Of a DNA stretch of 64,000 bases, positions 32,839 through 44,986 are shown in pieces. Source of the stretch: Calliphora vicina (lineage: Eukaryota; Arthropoda; Insecta; Diptera; Calliphoridae). The notes under the pieces are model-generated. The model saw nothing but the letters and a program-made list of their open reading frames with translations. It was not told the origin of the DNA and made no database searches. A program made the position numbers and the translations under genes. Within the stretch, counting starts at the first letter, position 1. Every line of letters starts with the position of its first letter. Where the stretch lies: positions 90,318,858-90,382,857 of the forward strand of contig NC_088782.1 in the NCBI RefSeq assembly GCF_958450345.1, in the 5' to 3' direction.

Positions 32839-33529
32839 CTTTTGCGAAATAATTTCGCATATATTTCATTCCAAATATTTTATATGTAGTTTGACAGCAT
32901 TTCGCACGACTGAAAATAAATATGTACGTTTATATGAAGGAAAGTAGCTATATCCTCTATTTTAGTTGATAAATAACAAATCCAGTATCTCTAAATGTAT
33001 TCATATATATTATATTGTACTCGTTTGTTACTCAATATGATGGAATTATATGTATGAAGATATGAATCAAGTTTGAACTAAATTAACATTAAGATTTGCA
33101 GAAAACTACGATAAGTAATTTGGAGATTATTGCTATGTTGTTTGCAATATTTTAAAAATATAAACGTTACAAAAATTATACATTTATTTACTTGCACGAT
33201 TTTACTGGTAAAGTGTTTATTTACTTTTTCCTATTTTTCTCTCTCGCTATAATTTTTAAACAAACAGTAAAATGTATTTAACTTTGTCTAAATAAAGCCT
33301 ATTTGAAACTGAAAACAAAACTGATTTCATAGCACTTAGGCCCTAATTTTGTAAATCACGTCACCAAAATTTTAAAAATTTGGTTTGGTTTTGTATATAA
33401 CAAATTCTGAACAGAAAAAATTTTGTATATAAAACAAAACCAAATTTTTAAAAATTTGAAATTTTGTTTATGCTATCCATATAAACATCACTTAGGTCCT
33501 TAACCCATTCCTGTCTAATGGGTATTTAA

Positions 33530-34677
33530 TAGGGTATTCAATCGATTAACCGTTAATCGGTTAACCGATTAATTTTGGACGGTTAACTGTTCGAATAATT
33601 TGAAATTGCCGATTTTCAAATAACAAATAAACCGATTAATTTGTGTCGATTAACCGATTAACCGAAATTCCTTTTTTTTTGCACTTTAATTTTTTTTTTG
33701 TATTTATTTTTCCATTTTAATTCAAATACAAATTTCAAATTAAAATTAGATATTTTTTGAACATCCAATAAACATGTTTAGTGAGTATGTATAACAACTG
33801 ACATATTGAATTTACATGTATTTGAAACTTTGTTTGTATTTACATGTATAGACGAAACTTTTTTTTTGAAACGAGTCGTTTATCATATCTGAACGAAACT
33901 ATTAAATTAATCAATATCTAAAACAATCCAAAAAGGAACATTCTTGATTTCTCCAAAATATACAATCAGCGAGAGAGTTTTTTCCAAGAAAAGTTTTATT
34001 AAATCTAAAGAAAAAAATCGTTTAAATTATATTATTTTTATAAAAGATTATTTCAGAAGATCTCACTAAAACTATAAAAAACTCACACATCGCTCATTTG
34101 TTGCAACAACGTCATAATTCAAAAAGTCATTTCGAGAAAAACATTTTCGAATATTTTATGACATTTTACTAGTTCTTAAATAAATTTTCAACGAGTCATG
34201 CGATTTCAGAAATTTAAATAGGAGATTTTAATATCTTTCTAACCTGTATTTAACCCAAATTTTTACTTATCAAATATACGAGAAAACTTGAATTTTTACA
34301 ATGTTTACAACAAAAAAACACCCTCACACAAAAAATAATTTATTTTTTTGAAAACTGATAAAACTATATGAAAGATTATAGAACAGCGCATATTTTGTAT
34401 TACTCAGTTCAATTAACACGGATTTTGAGTAATGATGTTGTTGCAGCAAATAGGCGATATGTTTACAAAAATTATCTCAAATACCTTATTTGCCATTTTT
34501 TATGTTTTTGTATACAAACTTTGTTGTTGTATTTTCAATTTGAAATGAAAATTTAAATTATTCGGTTAATCGAATAATTTTAAATTAACCGATTATTAAC
34601 CGATTAAATCTAAACCTCAATTAATTATTTGCTCGATTAACCGATTAAACCAGAAACCCGATTAATTGAATACCCTA
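33530..34677. mobile_element. hAT MITE 'TAGGGTATTCAATCG' copy B, TSD GTATTTAA
   Basis: GTATTTAA lies at 33522-33529 and 34678-34685. The ends and CGGTTAACCGATTAA repeats are as in copy A. It shows the empty site for the nested insertion of copy A (GAAACTATTAAATTAATC). 1148 bp, noncoding. Confidence 0.85.
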
Positions 34678-34685
34678 GTATTTAA

Positions 34686-35476
34686 ATACCCAAAATAGAG
34701 ACGACAGTAAAAAAATTCTTGCGAGTGCCATATTATAGATTAAGACTTCAACTTGCGTTTTTATTTAGAAGAAGAGATTGATTAGCGCAGAAAAAATTTA
34801 AAAAAAGTATAATTTTTTTGCTTTTTGACTTTATCTTCCGTATACACTTTGCTTTACTAAGATAAATATTTTTAAAATATTCCAAAAAAATATCTCTTTA
34901 AAGCCTGTTGGGTATTTAAATACCCATGTCCTATCCCGGGTAAGTAACGAGGTAAAATTATTTTTTCACTCGAAACAACTTCTACGGGCCACCAGGCACA
35001 TTCATAAAAATTTAGTTAAAATCTATGGTCAGGCATTAATGGGTTAACATAAATGAGGAAAAAATTCAAATTCGAAGTGTGCTATTTTTTTTAATATGTA
35101 TTGTTAAATTTTTAATAGAAATGTAACAATTTCCAATGGAACTATCTTCGAATGAACATTGATTAATATTTGTTAAAATCGTATTTGGGATTGACATATT
35201 TGACTGATCTCAAGAATTCATTATATCAGAAAATTTCACTAAAAAAGTGATTGCTGACTTTGCTTTAATAATTTCATATATCCATTTCCTGGATAAATTA
35301 AAATCTGCGCAAGTGAAAATTGTCCATCATTTTGTCCACTGACACTAAAGTGATCGTATTTGGTCCAAACATCCCACAGTCCACTGTGACAAACTGTTTG
35401 TCTTCATGTACGTTTTAAAAATCTTGTATTCGCAATAGGATCACCTTTACACAATTTCTCCTATTGCGATCACGAA
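34686..35476. other. Interior of the 32482-35558 element, no gene
   Basis: AT-rich with two GGGTATTTAAATACCC-like stretches (34678 and 34909). No open frame of note. Confidence 0.45.
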
Positions 35477-35576
35477 AATTACATGTGTAATTTTTTCTCG
35501 TATGTGTAATTTAGAAATGAGGCATGTGTAGTTTATAATTTTCTTGGTGGCAACACTGCTCACGTGTACACAGAAC

Positions 35577-35882
35577 CAGTGTTGCTATATGTTTTTTGAA
35601 GAAAACTTTTTATTTTTAAGTACATACTAAAATTACAAAACCCAATTCGTACATATATGTAATCAAACTGAGATAATTTATGTGAATTTAGTGCTGGAGA
35701 CACTTTCAATATATTCAAATCAATCTCCCCATTTAGTGAATGAATTTGGGGACTATCATTTTGAAATCATCGGTTCAACTTATTGATATCAATATTCCAA
35801 AAAAAATATTTTTTTAAAAATAAAACTTTTTGCGTCTCAAAAACCTTGCTAAAAAGAGAAAACTTGACATATGGTAACACTG
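35577..35882. mobile_element. 306-bp hAT-type MITE, TSD CACAGAAC
   Basis: CACAGAAC lies at 35569-35576 and 35883-35890. The ends are CAGTGTTGCTATATG and, inverted, CAGTGTTACCATATG. It lies only 10 bases from the end of the preceding element's duplication. Confidence 0.85.
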
Positions 35883-36009
35883 CACAGAACACATATTGTA
35901 CTAAAACAACAACCACGTTGTTTGAGCACGTTGCTTTTGCGCTTATTTCATTTTTGTTGTTGTTTGTTGCTATTGTCAACAAATAATTGAGCAACGCAAC
36001 CACTCCCAG

Positions 36010-36199
36010 CAAGGCGAATCTATAGAAGGTGACTACAGAACTACAACATGTACAAAAACAACAGGTACTTTGTTTTTGTTAAAAGATAGTCGAACTGTCA
36101 AAGTTGCCTGTTATTGTTTTTGCTTTTGGGTTTGTTGTATTTTTCGCCACAACAATCACAAGTGAATTGACAGTTCACTTGTCTAAACAATTCGCCTTG
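36010..36199. mobile_element. 190-bp hAT-type MITE 'CAAGGCGAAT', TSD ACTCCCAG/ACTCCCAT
   Basis: The flanks match at 7 of 8 (36002-36009 and 36200-36207). It is the same family as 15598-15845, with one end shortened: AAGGTGACTACAGAA remains on the left, only ATTCGCCTTG on the right. Confidence 0.8.
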
Positions 36200-36304
36200 A
36201 CTCCCATATTGTTATTCTATTTTTTTAGCCGTTTTTAAACATGAAAGTAAATAACAAACATTTCAGAAAAAGCTTTTTGTTCGATTGTTGTGTTTAATTC
36301 TTTT

Positions 36305-39300
36305 AATACCCTTCATCATAAGTGGCAAGGCTATAACATATGTATATTTAAGTTTGTCATTCCGTTTGCAATTTCTATAAAATTTTATGAAATTTCAACA
36401 GATTATGTAAACGATTCCATATTGGATTTGCTGTTACGGTTCCATATGTGTTCTCCTATTTTAGGATTTACTTTTAATCTTATATACAGGGTTGGAAAAT
36501 TATATTTTTGTTCCGTATTAAAATAGTATTAAAAAATTACTTTCTTCATCACCAGAGTACTTAAAATTTTAATATTACTGTAGCTTTATGTTGTAAACAG
36601 TCATCTGTTATCACAAAATTGTCTATAGAAAGTGCTGTTGAATACGAGATTTTCTATAGAAAATGCTGTTATAATAGACAAGATTTTTAAAGAAAATGCT
36701 GTTTTTCATACGATTTTCTATAGAAAAAATACTGTTATACACAACATGTCCAAAAAATATAGTTATAGACAAGATTTTCTATAGAAAATTATTTTATTTT
36801 CTATAGAAAAATGTTACACTCAAGATTTTCAACAGAAAATATAGTTATACTTAAGATTTTCTACAGCAAATATTGTTATACACAAGATTTTCTATAGAAA
36901 ATATTGTTCTACGCAAGATTTTCTATAGAAAATATCGTCATACACAAGATTTTCTATAGAAAATATTGTTATACTCAAGATTTTCTACAGAAAATGTTGT
37001 CCTACACAAGATTTTCTATAGAAAATATTGTTATACTCAAGATTTTCTATAGCAAATATTGTTATACTCAAGATTTTCTACAGAAAATATTGTTATACTC
37101 AAGATTTTCTACAGAAAATGTTGTCCTACACAAGATTTTCTATAGAAAAAATCGTCATACACAAGATTTTCTATAGAAAATATTGTTATACTCAAGATTT
37201 TCTATAGTAAATATTGTTATACTCAAGATTTTCTACAGAAAATATTGTTCTACACAAGATTTTCTATAGAAAATATTGTTCTACACAAGATTTTCTATAG
37301 AAAATATTGTTCTACACAAGATTTTCTATAGAAAATATTGTTCTACACAAGAAAATATTGTTCTACACAAGATTTTCTATAGAAAATATTGTTCTACACA
37401 AGATTTTCTATAGAAGATATTGTTCTACACAAGATTTTCTATAGAAGATATTGTTCTACACAAGATTTTCTATAGAAAATATTGTCATACACAAGATTTT
37501 CTATAGAAAATATTGTTCTACACAAGATTTTCTATAGAAAATATTGTTGTACACAAGATTTTCTATAGAAAATATTGTTCTACACAAGATTTTCTATAGA
37601 AAATATTGTTCTACACAAGATTTTCTATAGAAAATATTGTTCTACACAAGATTTTCTATAGAAAATATTGTTCTACACAAGATTTTCTATAGAAAATATT
37701 GTTCTACACAAGATTTTCTATAGAAAATATTGTTCTACACAAGATTTTCTATAGAAAATATTGTTCTACACAAGATTTTCTATAGAAAATATTGTTCTAC
37801 ACAAGATTTTCTATAGAAAATATTGTCTACACAAGATTTTCTATAGAAAATGTTGTTCTACACAAGATTTTCTATAGAAAATATTGTTCTACACAAGATT
37901 TTCTATAGAAAATATTGTTCTACACAAGATTTTCTATAGAAAATATTGTTCTACACAAGATTTTCTATAGAAAATATTGTTCTACACAAGATTTTCTATA
38001 GAAAATATTGTTCTACACAAGATTTTCTATAGAAAATATTGTTCTACACAAGATTTTCTATAGAAAATATTGTTCTACACAAGATTTTCTATAGAAAATG
38101 TTGTTCTACATAAGATTTTCTATAGAAAATGTTGTTCTACATAAGATTTTCTATAGAAAATGTTGTTCTACACAAGATTATCTATAGAAAATGTTGTTCT
38201 ACACAAGATTTTCTATAGAAAATGTTGTTCTACACAAGATTATCTATAGAAAATGTTGTTCTACACAAGATTATCTATAGAAAATGTTGTTCTACACAAG
38301 ATTATCTATAGAAAATGTTGTTCTACACAAGATTTTCTATAGAAAATATTGTTCTACACAAGATTTTCTATAGAAAATGTTGTTCTACACAAGATTATCT
38401 ATAGAAAATGTTGTTCTACACAAGATTATCTATAGAAAATGTTGTTCTACACAAGATTAACTATAGAAAATGTTGTTCTACACAAGATTATCTATAGAAA
38501 ATGTTGTTCTACACAAGATTATCTATAGAAAATATTGTTCTACACAAGATTTTCTATAGAAAATATTGTTCTACACAAGATTTTCTATAGAAAATATTGT
38601 TCTACACAAGATTTTCTATAGAAAATATTGTTCTACACAAGATTTTCTATAGAAAATATTGTTCTACACAAGATTTTCTATAGAAAATATTGTTCTACAC
38701 AAGATTTTCTATAGAAAATATTGTTCTACACAAGATTTTCTATAGAAAATATTGTTCTACACAAGATTTTCTATAGAAAATATTGTTCTACACAAGATTT
38801 TCTATAGAAAATATTGTTCTACACAAGATTTTCTATAGAAAATATTGTTCTACACAAGATTTTCTATAGAAAATATTGTTCTACACAAGATTTTCTATAG
38901 AAAATATTGTTCTACACAAGATTTTCTATAGAAAATATTGTTCTACACAAGATTTTCTATAGAAAATATTGTTCTACACAAGATTTTCTATAGAAAATAT
39001 TGTTCTACACAAGATTTTCTATAGAAAATATTGTTCTACACAAGATTTTCTATAGAAAATATTGTTCTACACAAGATTTTCTATAGAAAATATTGTTCTA
39101 CACAAGATTTTCTATAGAAAATATTGTTCTACACAAGATTTTCTATAGAAAATATTGTTCTACACAAGATTTTCTATAGAAAATATTGTTCTACACAAGA
39201 TTTTCTATAGAAAATATTGTTCTACACAAGATTTTCTATAGAAAATGTTGTTCTACACAAGATTTTCTATAGAAAATGTTGTTCTACACAAGATTTTCTA

Positions 39301-40838
39301 TAGAAAATGTTGTTCTACATAAGATTTTCTATAGAAAATGTTGTTCTACACAAGATTTTCTATAGAAAATGTTGTTCTACACAAGATTTTCTATAGAAAA
39401 TGTTGTTCTACACAAGATTATCTATAGAAAATGTTGTTCTACACAAGATTATCTATAGAAAATGTTGTTCTACACAAGATTATCTATAGAAAATGTTGTT
39501 CTACACAAGATTTTCTACAGAAAATATTGTTATAGACAAGATTTTCTACAGAAAATATTGTTATAGACAAGATTTTCTACAGAAAATGTTGTTCTACATA
39601 AGATTTTCTATAGAAAATGTTGTTCTACATAAGATTTTCTATAGAAAATGTTGTTCTACACAAGATTTTCTATAGAAAATGTTGTTCTACATAAGATTTT
39701 CTATAGAAAATGTTGTTCTACACAAGATTTTCTATAGAAAATGTTGTTCTACACAAGATTATCTATAGAAAATGTTGTTCTACACAAGATTTTCTATAGA
39801 AAATATTGTTCTACACAAGATTTTCTATAGAAAATGTTGTTCTACACAAGATGTTCTATAGAAAATATTGTTCTACACAAGATGTTCTATAGAAAATATT
39901 GTTCTACACAAGATTTTCTATAGAAAATATTGTTCTACACAAGATTTTCTATAGAAAATATTGTTCTACACAAGAATTTCTATAGAAAATGTTGTTCTAC
40001 ACAAGATTTTCTATAGAAAATGTTGTTCTACATAAGATTTTCTATAGAAAATGTTGTTCTACACAAGATTTTCTATAGAAAATGTTGTTCTACATAAGAT
40101 TTTCTATAGAAAATGTTGTTCTACACAAGATTTTCTATAGAAAATGTTGTTCTACACAAGATTTTCTATAGAAAATGTTGTTCTACACAAGATTTTCTAT
40201 AGAAAATGTTGTTCTACACAAGATTTTCTATAGAAAATGTTGTTCTACACAAGATTATCTATAGAAAATGTTGTTCTACACAAGATTATCTATAGAAAAT
40301 GTTGTTCTACACAAGATTATCTATAGAAAATGTTGTTCTACACAAGATTATCTATAGAAAATGTTGTTCTACACAAGATTATCTATAGAAAATGTTGTTC
40401 TACACAAGATTTTCTACAGAAAATATTGTTATAGACAAGATTTTCTACAGAAAATATTGTTATAGACAAGATTTTCTACAGAAAATATTGTTATAGACAA
40501 GATTTTCTACAGAAAATGTTGTTCTACACAAGATTTTGACCTATATCTGTATTATGGATATCTAATGATAGATATTTCAAAGACCTTTGCAACGACGTAT
40601 ATAAGACCATAGTAAGTTGGACCTACAATCGAAAAAATATTTTTTAACCCAAATTTTTTTTTCACTAAATTTTAAAAAAAATTAAAAAACAATTTCGAGA
40701 AAAAATTCCAAAAAATTGGAAAAATAAAATTGAATTTGTGTTTACCTAAAAATATTTAAAATTTTTATTTTAAAGTATAATTTGGTGAAGGGTATTTAAG
40801 ATTCGGCACAGCCGAATATAGCTCTCTTACTTGTTTTT
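36305..40838 (-). repeat. DINE-1-like repeat copy 2, split by the 31-bp satellite
   Basis: The head TACCCTTCATCATAAGTGG and AAGTTTGTCATTCCGTTTGC lie at 36305-36390. The tail from 40538 (GACCTATATCTG...GAAGGGTATTTAAGATTCGG then CACAGCCGAATATAGC) runs to about 40838. The part between is replaced by, or has expanded into, the satellite array. Confidence 0.65.
36618..40537. repeat. 31-bp satellite array, about 125 units
   Basis: The unit has two halves, CAAGATTTTCTATAGA and AAATATTGTTCTACA. Each typical unit contains the perfect 16-base palindrome ATTTTCTATAGAAAAT. Two long blocks are almost uniform (about 37490-38095 and 38530-39235). Other blocks carry linked variants: AATGTTG for AATATTG, GATTATC for GATTTTC, CTACAGAAAAT with TTATAGAC. 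Units at the left edge (36618-36900) are diverged and irregular; the right edge is sharp. Because 31 is not a multiple of 3, all frames are read in turn, and the open frames here are artefacts of the repeat. Confidence 0.95.
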
Positions 40839-41426
40839 ATTTTTATGTTGTTCAAAAATGTTTGAAATTTTTCATGGAAAATTTTTAGTTTTTTTATGAT
40901 TTTCAGCTACAAAATTATATAAAAAGCGCGAAAATGATTAAATTGATTTAAGAGGATGGAATGCTTTTATATTTATGAATGTTTTATTATGTTTAATGAT
41001 AATTTTTAAGTTTCAGATATTCTCCTTTTTATCTTAAAATATTGGCCAATATATGGCTATTATGCAAATATTATTGCACTAATTCATTATATAATACAAT
41101 TATAATGCAATTTATTAAAAAAATTAAGTAAAAAAAGCAAAAATTTTCGTCATGTAAAATTTTATAATATTTATGAACATGTTCTTATTTTGAATGAAAT
41201 AAGTTTGGGAAAAAAAAGTCAAGTTCGATTAATAATATTTATTAAAAAATTCATTCGAATTATGAATTTTTTTTTTCTGTGAAGCTATTAAACAACAACA
41301 TTATCAAATCTTAGTTTTAATTCTTATATATCTATTTTTTTATTTAGTTGTTTCTAATATAAGTAGATGACAACTAGTAATGACAACTAGTTATTTCATG
41401 CATTATTTTGTAATGAGTGGTGGTTA
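40839..41426. other. AT-rich interval with CACAGAAAAAA terminus at 41282
   Basis: TTCGAATTATGAATTTTTTT..CTGTG ends at about 41282, the inverted counterpart of 31480. There are two ATGACAACTAGT repeats at 41368-41395. No gene. Confidence 0.4.
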
Positions 41427-41754
41427 CCCAGCACATTATTTTATTTACTAGAATAAGTACTTATTTTTATACAGGTTGGTAATGAACTTTTGTATTTAGC
41501 ACAGCTATCTAGTGTGTTTGACTGGAAAACGGGAGGTTAGTCGCCACCTGTCAAAGCCATTCATTTTTTTGTTCATATCATATTCATTTATATGTTGATG
41601 TTAAAACTATTGTTAACTAACAATAAAATAACTCGTACATGGAGCAGTGAGTTAGCAGCTTGACTATCAAACAGAAGCATCCCAGCAGTTCGAGGAGACA
41701 GTACCGAACTAGTGATTTTACCCATCCTTTAGGGTGGGAGCTAGTTACTTCGAT

Positions 41755-42330
41755 AGCCACGTGACTAGTCATTTTAACACGGGCATGTCCTAGGCAGGGG
41801 GTCAATTGTCTCTTTTTGATTACAATGAGACTGTCTAATAGCTGGTCCAAAGTAGGCAACGCATTAGATTCACATACTGGTTACATAGCGTCAGTTACCT
41901 TACTAGCTTTGTAACTGGTTACCTGATCAGCTACTTGGCTAGTTATTTTAACACGTACATGTCCTAAGCAGGGGTTCAATTGACTCTTTTGATACAATGT
42001 GACTATCTGATAGCTGATCGAAAGTAGTCAACGCTTCTGGTGGGTAAAATAAAGTGCAGTACAAAAAAAAGTATGAAGTGACTTCTCCATAGGTTACTAA
42101 GAGACACTAAAGTGACTATTGACTTCATGCTATGTTACATGGGATACCAGATACTTAAGCAAAAATAAAAATAAACTGTATGAGAATTATATCAACACAA
42201 TTTGTATAAAACCAGTTTGTACGAATTACTCACAAAATGTTTAAAGTGACTACACTCCAGATTACTTAGAGACACTTAAGTGTCAATTGTCTTCACGCTA
42301 GATTACTTGGGATGTATAAACTAACCAATT
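41755..42330. repeat. ~170-bp tandem units within 41427-42705
   Basis: Four diverged units share CAATTGTC/CAATTGAC, GAGACACT and AAGTAGTCAACGC segments. Period about 168-174 bp. Confidence 0.5.
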
Positions 42331-42392
42331 GTCTTCTCTCTGCACTACAAAGTGCACACACGTGTCAAATGACCAAAATATATAAATTGGAG

Positions 42393-42485
42393 TTAGCCAA
42401 GTGATAAGACATTTGTGACAATTACTGTCTTTAAGGGATACATTGACTACTTGCTTAACTGCTGGGATGTGACTGTTCGATACCC
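42393..42485 (+). repeat. tRNA-like pol III module
   Basis: TTAGCCAAGTGATAAGACA resembles an A box and CTGTTCGATACC a B box (42473-42484), 75-80 bases apart, longer than in a tRNA. It is probably a tRNA-derived relic. Confidence 0.35.
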
Positions 42486-42705
42486 ACACAAGGCCATATT
42501 TTTTGTGTTTTTTTTAGCTACATATTCTTGTTGTGAATTTACTACTTATTTCTTAACTGATTGTAGGTACATTTGTAAGCTTGACCTATGAATTTTTTAA
42601 AAATCTCGAACAAAGGTAAGTAGTGTTTCAGTCAAATAATAAGTAGTTATGCCTTGGCTCCAATATTACTTGCTGGCTTACTAAGTAAGTAAAGTTTTTG
42701 CTGGG

Positions 42706-42994
42706 ATATTTTAAACTGTTTTATTTACTTTTTCGTTTCCTTTCCTTAACTCTTTAAAACTCAAATTAGTAATTTCCTTTATTTTCTCGATTATTTTCTT
42801 TGCATAAAACCTACACTTAAAGGAGCTCCCTGAAGTCGTTCATATTTTAATTTTTTAACTTTTTACTATTTTAATTTGAGCCCTATATTATCTTTCAACT
42901 TTCATTTTATTTAAATAATTGTTATAGATATACCTATACTAAAATTTTTTTATAATTTCTTTTTTTTCTTGACTGAATTATTTTCTATAACTAA
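42706..42994. other. T-rich interval
   Basis: Nothing recognised. Confidence 0.5.
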
Positions 42995-43808
42995 TAGGTT
43001 ACTCAATCGATTAACCGTTAATCGGTTAACCGATTAATTTTTGACGGTTAACTGTTCGAATAATTTGAAATTGCCGATTTTTAAATTACAAATAAACCGA
43101 TCAATTTGTGTCGATTAACCGATTAACCGAAATTCCTTTTTTTCCCTTTTAACATTTTTTTGTATTTATTTTTCCGTTTTAATTCAAATTAAAATTAGAT
43201 ATTTTTGAACATCCTGTAAACATTTGCTGCAACAACGTCATAATTCAAAAAAAGTCGTTTCGAGGAAAACGTCGTTGAATATTTTATGACATTTTACTAT
43301 TTCTTAAATAAATGTTCAACAAATCATGCTATTTCAGAAATTTAAATAGTAGATGTTAACATCTTTTTAATCTGTATTTAAATCAAATTTTAACTTATCA
43401 AATATACGAGAAAACATGAATTTTAATTTTGATGTTTACAACAAAAAAAAAACACTCACACAAAAAATAATTGACTTTTTTGAAAACTGATAAAACTATA
43501 TGAAATATTATAGAACAACGAATATTTTGTATTACTCAGTTCAAAAACAGGGATTTTGAGTGTTGACGTTGTCGCAGCAAATAGGCGTTATGTTTACAAA
43601 AATGATCTCAAATACCTTATTTGCCGTTTTTTATGTTTTTGCACACAAAATTCGTTGTTGTATTTTCAATTTAAAATTAAAATAGAAATTATTCGGTTAA
43701 TCGAATAATTTTAAATTAACCGATTATTAACCGAATAAATCTAAACCTCGATTAATTATTTGCTCGATTAACCGCTTAAACCAGAAACTCGATTAATTGA
43801 ATACCCTA
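42995..43808. mobile_element. hAT MITE copy C, TSD ATAACTAA
   Basis: ATAACTAA lies at 42987-42994 and 43809-43816. The left end is TAGGTTACTCAATCGATTAA; the right end is TAGGGTATTCAATTAATCGA inverted. It is 814 bp because of an internal deletion relative to copy B. The inner pair ATTTGCTGCAACAACGTC / GACGTTGTCGCAGCAAAT is kept. Confidence 0.85.
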
Positions 43809-43816
43809 ATAACTAA

Positions 43817-44401
43817 ACACTTAAATACACATAGCACACAGGTTTTTAAAAATAACACAACATTTATTCTTAAAATTAATGAACCTATGAAATATATTTT
43901 CAAATCTCTATAGTTTTTCTTTTTTCACTCTCCTTTTTTTAAAATTAGATTGAAGGGCTTATCTTTATGTATATTAGCAATTTTCGTATTAAAAGAACTT
44001 ATAAACATTAAAAGCTTCTTTATTAGCCCCATTTTATTAAACACTGCCAAATTATTCAATTCATCGATGAATTTAAGTTAAAACTTGTAAAATTACCTGG
44101 CTACTCCTCACAAATTGTGTTCCTTTGGATTCGTGAGTTGGGCACCGCTTCGAGCCTTTCTTCTATATGTTAAGGTAATATCCAGCTATTATTTTGAAAA
44201 CACAAATAAACAACAAAAAACTTAGATATAACAAAACAGCCATGAATTTAAATACTGATTTTAATCAAACTACATATTAATTAATATTCACATTTCTATC
44301 AACTTACGATTTACTTTTGTGTTCTTAAATATGTATAAATTTTAAAGTTTAGGTTTAAAGCCTTTAGCTTCGTTTTTTTCTTTTAAATAATTTATTTTTA
44401 T
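43817..44401. other. Interval without element ends; one G/C-richer patch
   Basis: 44097-44155 on the minus strand is open in one frame (SKRCPTHESKGTQFVRSSQ) and is followed by GTAATT, so it could be an exon, but the sequence before it is not a good acceptor. No repeat copies in the window. Confidence 0.35.
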
Positions 44402-44984
44402 TGTTTTCCACAAGTTTAATTAAAATCAGCTCAAAAATATATAACATTTCGTTATCTTTTCATTAGAAATTCGAAATATTGAAAAATTTGACCTTTGACC
44501 TTCACGATTTAAAGGTTAACGTTTTCGGATTTTAGTAAAACTTTCAGACCACATTTAAAATTAGCAGGACTATAATGATATGAATAGGTTTTACTTAGAA
44601 TTTATAACAGTAAGGAAATTGGGCTCATTCACCAAAATATTGACAAAAAATTAGTTTTTCTTGAAAATCGCAAAATTCTAATCGCAGGTACGGAAAAACT
44701 GTAAGAGGAATTGACATAATTTTTTCATATTTTTATTCCCTATTATGATCTCAATAAATCCCAATGTGATGATCAAAAAACTCTAAAACTTTTTTAAAAA
44801 AAATTTGAAAATGGAGATTGAAACGGCAGTTAAATTTTTTTTGGCCATACCTGCGAATTCGTTACGGTATACTACGAAGGCAAAAACTCATACACAAGTA
44901 AAAATAAAAATTAGCTTTTATTTTAATTTTTCTGGAAATATGTTAATTTTGTTTCCATACAACTGATTGTCACTCTAATATACA
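44402..44984. repeat. Fragment of hAT-type foldback family (one arm)
   Basis: Collinear with 59970-60540 and 8260-8800: CAGGTACGGAAAAACTGTAA, CCCTATTATGATCTCAATAA and TACTACGAAGGCAAAAACTC. It ends with the right terminus CTGATTGTCACTCTA like the element at 6564-12204. Confidence 0.65.
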
Positions 44985-44986
44985 AA

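Larger units (their letters stand above)
32482..35558. mobile_element. 3.1-kb hAT-type element, TSD CTCACGTG
   Basis: CTCACGTG lies at 32474-32481 and 35559-35566. The ends are CAGTGTTGCCACTTTATG and, inverted, CAGTGTTGCCACCAAGAA. Subterminal ATGTGTAATT repeats occur at both ends (32497-32580 and 35480-35535). There is no transposase. It contains a palindromic MITE at 32655 and hAT MITE copy B at 33530, so both must be younger. Without them it would be about 1.7 kb. Confidence 0.8.
41427..42705. mobile_element. CCCAGCA-ended element with internal ~170-bp tandem repeats
   Basis: The termini are CCCAGCACATTATTTTATTT and, inverted, CCCAGCAAAAACTTTACTTA, with ACTTACT/ACTAGT-type motifs inside both ends. 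The interior has diverged tandem units. ATTTTAACACG..ATGTCCTA at 41771 and 41945 are 174 bp apart. AGTGACTTCTCCATAGGTTA at 42077 and its relative at 42245 are 168 bp apart. No transposase and no clear target duplication. Confidence 0.55.

Noticed and set aside
36904..39675. Open frames of 60-90 codons with a repeating peptide in the satellite
   Set aside because: They follow from a 31-bp repeat lacking stops in some frames; the period shifts the frame each unit, and no promoter or start context supports them.
36618..40537. CRISPR-like regular array
   Set aside because: Units are directly abutting with no unique spacers, and the genome is eukaryotic.
44097..44155. 59-nt exon on the minus strand ending in GTAATT
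   Set aside because: The upstream acceptor lacks a pyrimidine tract and no neighbouring exons were found; kept only as a note.
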